NCBI GenBank assembly: GCA_030151845.1 | Contig: JASLCM010000230.1 | Coordinates: forward strand, 1 to 9,019 | DNA: 9,019 nucleotides | From: Bacteroides sp. | GTDB lineage: Bacteria; Bacteroidota; Bacteroidia; Bacteroidales; Bacteroidaceae | Direction: 5' to 3' | Shown here: in pieces, positions 6,460 to 9,019 of the stretch | Numbering within the stretch: the first letter of the stretch is position 1 | How the letters are laid out: each line of letters opens with the position of its first letter | Made by a program: the position numbers and the translations under genes | Notes under the pieces: model-generated | Database searches by the model: none | Seen by the model: only the letters and a program-made list of their open reading frames with translations | What the model was told of the DNA's origin: nothing

Positions 6460-7053
6460 TTATTCCCCTACAACAACTTTTGCGTGACGGATAACCTTAT
6501 CGTTTAAGGTATATCCAGTTTGTACGCAATCTAAAATCTTTCCTTTTAACTCCTCAGAAGGGGCTGGTAGAAGAGCTATTGCTTCATGGAAGTCTGTATT
6601 TAATTCCTTCCCTTTTGTTTCAATAATTTTTACACCATTCTCACCCAGTGTCTTAAGTAGCTTATTGAAGATTAAATCTACACCTGTTTTTACAGCCTCA
6701 ACATCTTCAGCTGTCTCCATGGTAGAAAGTGCTCTTTCTAAATCGTCAATAACAGGAAGAATACTAACAATACTTTTCTCTCCTCCATTAAGAATTAGTT
6801 CTGCTTTTTCCTTTAAGGTACGTTTTCTATAGTTATCAAACTCTGCAGAGAGTCTTAAATATTTATCTTTTTGGCTCTCTATCTCTTTTTCTAATTCTTC
6901 TATCTTTTCTGCAAGAGATTCCTCTTCCGTACAAGAATCTTTGGTCTCCTCTTTCTGATCAGCCTCTTGCTCATTATTTACTTCTTCTTGTAAATTCTCC
7001 TCTTTTGTTTTTAACTCTTCGTTAAGTTTCTCCTTGTTCTTTTTCGATTTCAT
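6460..7053 (-). CDS. grpE: Nucleotide exchange factor GrpE
   Basis: GrpE releases ADP from DnaK and works with DnaJ in the heat-shock chaperone cycle. The 197-residue protein has the typical layout. There is a very acidic, Glu/Lys-rich, probably disordered N-terminal part (about 1-45). A long coiled-coil helix follows (about 46-90), with the conserved YLRLSAEFDNYRKRT (65-79). The compact beta-domain that contacts DnaK includes FHEA (155-158) and the family signature VQTGYTLNDKVIRHAKVVV (177-195). The length matches other GrpE proteins and the ATG at 7051-7053 is the natural start. It is the first gene of the grpE-dnaJ operon, with a leader of about 92 bases from the predicted promoter, and is divergent from the ABC-F gene. 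Confidence 0.96.
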   Translation of the reverse strand: MKSKKNKEKLNEELKTKEENLQEEVNNEQEADQKEETKDSCTEEESLAEKIEELEKEIESQKDKYLRLSAEFDNYRKRTLKEKAELILNGGEKSIVSILPVIDDLERALSTMETAEDVEAVKTGVDLIFNKLLKTLGENGVKIIETKGKELNTDFHEAIALLPAPSEELKGKILDCVQTGYTLNDKVIRHAKVVVGE

Positions 7054-7082
7054 ATGTCTATTTTTATTTATTCATGCTTCTA

Positions 7083-7132
7083 ATGAGTGTAAAGACTCAC
7101 CATTTTACATACAAAAACTTTGCCAATTTGGC
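7083..7132 (-). promoter_or_regulatory. grpE leader with two small inverted repeats
   Basis: The predicted grpE leader contains TGAGT/ACTCA (7084-7088 and 7095-7099, six-base loop), about 30 bases before the start codon. It also contains GCCAA-T-TTGGC (7122-7132), an 11-base palindrome about 15-25 bases after the predicted transcription start. The first could form a weak RNA hairpin; the second looks more like a protein-binding site. Neither resembles CIRCE, the HrcA operator (TTAGCACTC-N9-GAGTGCTAA). Regulatory function is unproven. Confidence 0.3.
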
Positions 7133-7152
7133 TGTTTTGAATTTAAAAGATA

Positions 7153-7160
7153 CAAAGATA
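7153..7160 (-). promoter_or_regulatory. Predicted -7 box of grpE-dnaJ
   Basis: TATCTTTG on the minus strand matches TAnnTTTG exactly, with transcription expected to start near 7146. No TTG lies at -33; that region instead overlaps the inverted repeat at 7169-7183. A box without a good -33 element fits a regulated promoter, as expected for chaperone genes, but this is inference. Confidence 0.6.
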
Positions 7161-7168
7161 CCTCTTTT

Positions 7169-7183
7169 ATGTCATATTGACAT
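7169..7183. promoter_or_regulatory. Inverted repeat between divergent promoters, possible operator
   Basis: ATGTCA (7169-7174) and TGACAT (7178-7183) are exact inverted six-base arms around TAT. The repeat starts 8 bases upstream of the grpE -7 box, where a bound protein would touch the -33 region of grpE. It ends 31 bases upstream of the ABC-F -7 box, near the upstream edge of that promoter. A regulator bound here could affect either gene. Confidence 0.35.
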
Positions 7184-7214
7184 CTTTAAGTGTATTAGAT
7201 TCCTTTTTTAATCT

Positions 7215-7222
7215 TACCTTTG
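7215..7222 (+). promoter_or_regulatory. Predicted -7 box of the ABC-F gene
   Basis: TACCTTTG matches TAnnTTTG exactly. Transcription should begin near 7229, leaving a leader of about 27 bases before the ATG at 7256. The -33 region is AT-rich without a TTG. It diverges from the grpE promoter, with 54 bases between the two boxes. Confidence 0.65.
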
Positions 7223-7255
7223 CAGCCGATTAAAAAATGAAAAGAATATATAGGT

Positions 7256-8866
7256 ATGATTACAGTTTCTAATGTATCGGTTCAGTTTGGTAAACGAGTG
7301 TTGTTCAGTGATGTTAATTTAAAGTTTACAGATGGGAACTGTTACGGAGTAATAGGCGCAAATGGGGCTGGAAAATCAACTTTCTTAAAGACTATATCTG
7401 GAGAATTAGAGCCCACAACAGGTGACATTTCTTTAGGAGCTGGAGAACGTTTGTCTGTCCTTAGCCAAGATCACTTTAAGTGGGATGAATATACAGTAAT
7501 GGATACCGTAATGATGGGACACACTATCTTATGGGATATCATGAAAAAACGAGATGCAATTTATGCTAAGCCTGACTTCTCAGAAGAGGATGGTATTAAA
7601 GTTTCTGAGCTGGAAGAGCGTTTTGCTGAGTTAGATGGATGGAATGCAGAGAGTGATGCTGCAGCTTTGCTTAGTGGTTTGGGTATTAAAGAGGAGATAC
7701 ACTACACCCTGATGGGTGAATTAAGTGGTAAAGATAAGGTTCGTGTTATGTTGGCTCAGGCTCTTTTTGGCGAGCCAGATAACTTATTGCTCGATGAGCC
7801 TACGAATGATCTAGATATTGATACAATTAGTTGGTTAGAGGAATATCTTTCAAATTGTGAGCATACCGTGTTGGTGGTGAGCCACGATAGACACTTCTTA
7901 GATAGTGTTTGTACACATACGATAGATATAGATTATGGTAAGATTAACCAATTTGCAGGTAACTATAGCTTTTGGTATGAATCAAGTCAGCTAGCTTTAC
8001 GTCAGCAGCAAAACCAAAAAGCGAAAGCCGATGAAAAGAAAAAAGAACTTGAGGAGTTTATTCGTCGGTTTAGTGCCAATGCGTCAAAGAGTAAGCAAAC
8101 GACCAGTAGAAAGAAGATGCTGGCTAAATTAAATGTTGAAGACATTAAGCCCTCTTCTAGACGATACCCTGGAATAATCTTCACTCCCGAGAGAGAGCCT
8201 GGAAATCAAATTTTAGAAGTTAGCGGACTAAGTGCTAAAACCAAGGATGGAGAGGTTCTTTTCAGTGATGTGAACTTCAATGTAGAGAAAGGCGATAAAA
8301 TAGTTTTTCTCTCTAGAGACCCACGTGCAATGACAAGCTTCTTTGAAATCATAAACGGTCATGAGCAACCCGTTACTGGAGAATTTAAATGGGGCGTTAC
8401 TATAACTACCGCTTATTTGCCTTTAGATAACTCGGAGTTCTTTGATACCGACATGAACTTAGTAGATTGGCTAGGACAATATGGAGAGGGAAACGATGTT
8501 GAGTTAAAAGGTTATTTAGGAAGGATGCTTTTCTCTGGAGAAGAGGTTATGAAAAAGGTTAACGTATTGTCTGGTGGAGAGAAGATGCGCTGCATGATAG
8601 CTAGAATGCAGTTGAAAAATGCAAACTGCTTAATCCTTGATACTCCAACCAACCATTTAGATTTAGAGTCTATCCAGGCTTTTAATAATAATCTAAAGAG
8701 TTTTAAAGGAAATATCTTATTCTCCTCACACGACCATGAGTTTATCCAAACAGTGGCAACCCGTGTTATTGAACTAACACCGAAAGGGGCGATAGATAAG
8801 ATGATGGAGTATGATGATTATTTAACATCTGAGCATATTAAAGAGTTGCGAGCTAAAATGTATTAG
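7256..8866 (+). CDS. YbiT-type ABC-F ATPase with inactive second ATP site
   Basis: ABC-F proteins are cytoplasmic twin-ATPases without membrane segments that bind the ribosomal E site and influence translation. The 536-residue length and sequence are closest to E. coli YbiT (about 530). Domain 1 has Walker A GANGAGKST (34-42), a degenerate signature LSGKDK (156-161), Walker B LLLDEPTN (177-184, catalytic Glu181) and switch His210. The charged interdomain linker (about 245-305), with RFSANASKSKQTTSRKK (271-287), is the YbiT-like tRNA-contacting region. Domain 2 keeps signature LSGGEKMR (438-445) and switch His492. It lacks a Walker A, however: the position reads LSRDPRAMTS (352-361), with Met359 in place of Lys, and Walker B reads LILDTPTN (459-466), with Thr463 in place of the catalytic Glu. 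One composite site is thus complete and the other dead. No antibiotic-resistance role can be inferred. Monocistronic, divergent from grpE. Confidence 0.92.
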   Translation: MITVSNVSVQFGKRVLFSDVNLKFTDGNCYGVIGANGAGKSTFLKTISGELEPTTGDISLGAGERLSVLSQDHFKWDEYTVMDTVMMGHTILWDIMKKRDAIYAKPDFSEEDGIKVSELEERFAELDGWNAESDAAALLSGLGIKEEIHYTLMGELSGKDKVRVMLAQALFGEPDNLLLDEPTNDLDIDTISWLEEYLSNCEHTVLVVSHDRHFLDSVCTHTIDIDYGKINQFAGNYSFWYESSQLALRQQQNQKAKADEKKKELEEFIRRFSANASKSKQTTSRKKMLAKLNVEDIKPSSRRYPGIIFTPEREPGNQILEVSGLSAKTKDGEVLFSDVNFNVEKGDKIVFLSRDPRAMTSFFEIINGHEQPVTGEFKWGVTITTAYLPLDNSEFFDTDMNLVDWLGQYGEGNDVELKGYLGRMLFSGEEVMKKVNVLSGGEKMRCMIARMQLKNANCLILDTPTNHLDLESIQAFNNNLKSFKGNILFSSHDHEFIQTVATRVIELTPKGAIDKMMEYDDYLTSEHIKELRAKMY

Positions 8867-8871
8867 CAGTT

Positions 8872-8917
8872 ATTAGAAACAAATAGAGCGGGAATTCCCG
8901 CTCTATTTGTTTCTAAT
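8872..8917. terminator. 46-base perfect palindromic terminator shared by convergent genes
   Basis: The whole 46-base stretch is a perfect palindrome: 23-base arms, GC-rich centre GCGGGAATTCCCGC, AT-rich flanks. It begins 5 bases after the ABC-F stop. On the minus strand, the last four codons and the TAG stop of the leucine-rich-repeat gene lie inside it. The GC core followed by CTATTTGTTTCT on both strands makes it a natural bidirectional terminator. Confidence 0.88.
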
Positions 8918-9019
8918 CTTTATACTAGTTCCTTCTAAGGCCTGCTCACCTAAGGTTAACAGGGGTTGTCCCGTAACCAGTAATTCTTCCAAACTTTCGC
9001 ATCCCGTGAAAGCTCCAAA
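8903..9019 (-). CDS. C-terminal end of a BspA-like leucine-rich-repeat protein (partial)
   Basis: An open minus-strand frame runs from the right edge to a TAG at 8903-8905, giving the last 38 residues of a protein that begins outside the window. The fragment contains GAFTGCESLEELLV followed by LLTLGEQALEG, then TSIKI. This matches the rhythm of BspA-type (LRR_5) leucine-rich repeats, in which AFxGCxSLxxIxIP alternates with xSIGxxAFxGC. Such proteins are usually secreted or surface-exposed in Bacteroidetes, where they bind host proteins or other bacteria; that role is inferred from the family only. No sorting domain (such as the Por secretion C-terminal domain) is visible at the end, which finishes IRNK shortly after the repeat. 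The frame is short, but the repeat pattern and its stop inside a shared terminator support a real gene. Confidence 0.75.
   Translation of the reverse strand, partial: FGAFTGCESLEELLVTGQPLLTLGEQALEGTSIKIRNK

Noticed and set aside
7083..7100. Possible CIRCE (HrcA) operator before grpE
   Set aside because: The arms are only TGAGT/ACTCA with a six-base gap, not TTAGCACTC-N9-GAGTGCTAA.
8002..8184. 60-codon minus-strand open frame with many Ser and Phe residues
   Set aside because: It is the antisense of the Lys/Glu-rich linker of the ABC-F gene, where AAA/GAA codons read as TTT/TTC on the other strand.
8872..8917. Palindrome considered as a transposon end or recombination site
   Set aside because: It sits exactly between two convergent gene ends, has a GC core with U-rich sides, and no transposase or target duplication is near; a terminator explains it.

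Overview
The window looks like ordinary chromosome from a member of the Bacteroidota, most likely the order Bacteroidales. The evidence is the low GC content and the promoters of the Bacteroidetes type (a TAnnTTTG -7 box, in one case with a TTG 19 bases upstream). Also pointing there are mostly weak or absent Shine-Dalgarno sequences, a DUF4251 protein, a glucosaminidase with two LysM repeats, and the end of a BspA-like leucine-rich-repeat protein. I see no phage, insertion sequence, CRISPR array, rRNA or tRNA.

Layout from left to right: a palindromic terminator at the left edge; a minus-strand pair cdd-nudC (cytidine deaminase, NAD(H) pyrophosphatase) with a very good promoter; a divergent secreted peptidoglycan glucosaminidase with two LysM repeats (plus strand); a gene-poor stretch of about 450 bases bounded by hairpins; a minus-strand gene of the UDP-GlcNAc 2-epimerase family; a divergent plus-strand membrane protein of the UPF0126/TRIC-like family; a convergent minus-strand DUF4251 secreted protein; the minus-strand chaperone operon grpE-dnaJ; a 200-base divergent control region; a plus-strand YbiT-type ABC-F ATPase; and, converging on it, the last 38 codons of a leucine-rich-repeat protein running off the right edge.

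The genes are mainly housekeeping: nucleotide salvage (cdd, nudC), cell wall turnover (glucosaminidase), sugar-nucleotide metabolism (epimerase-like gene), protein folding (grpE and dnaJ supply the nucleotide exchange factor and J-protein for a DnaK encoded elsewhere) and ribosome-associated ATPase (ABC-F). Gene ends are marked by long, nearly perfect hairpins, two of which contain stop codons of convergent genes.

I found no convincing new multi-gene system. The two most notable points are at protein level. The epimerase-family protein has lost three of the four key catalytic residues of WecB. The ABC-F protein has an inactivated second ATP site (no Walker A lysine and no catalytic glutamate) but keeps every element of the first composite site. 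Both look like maintained, full-length proteins rather than decaying genes.
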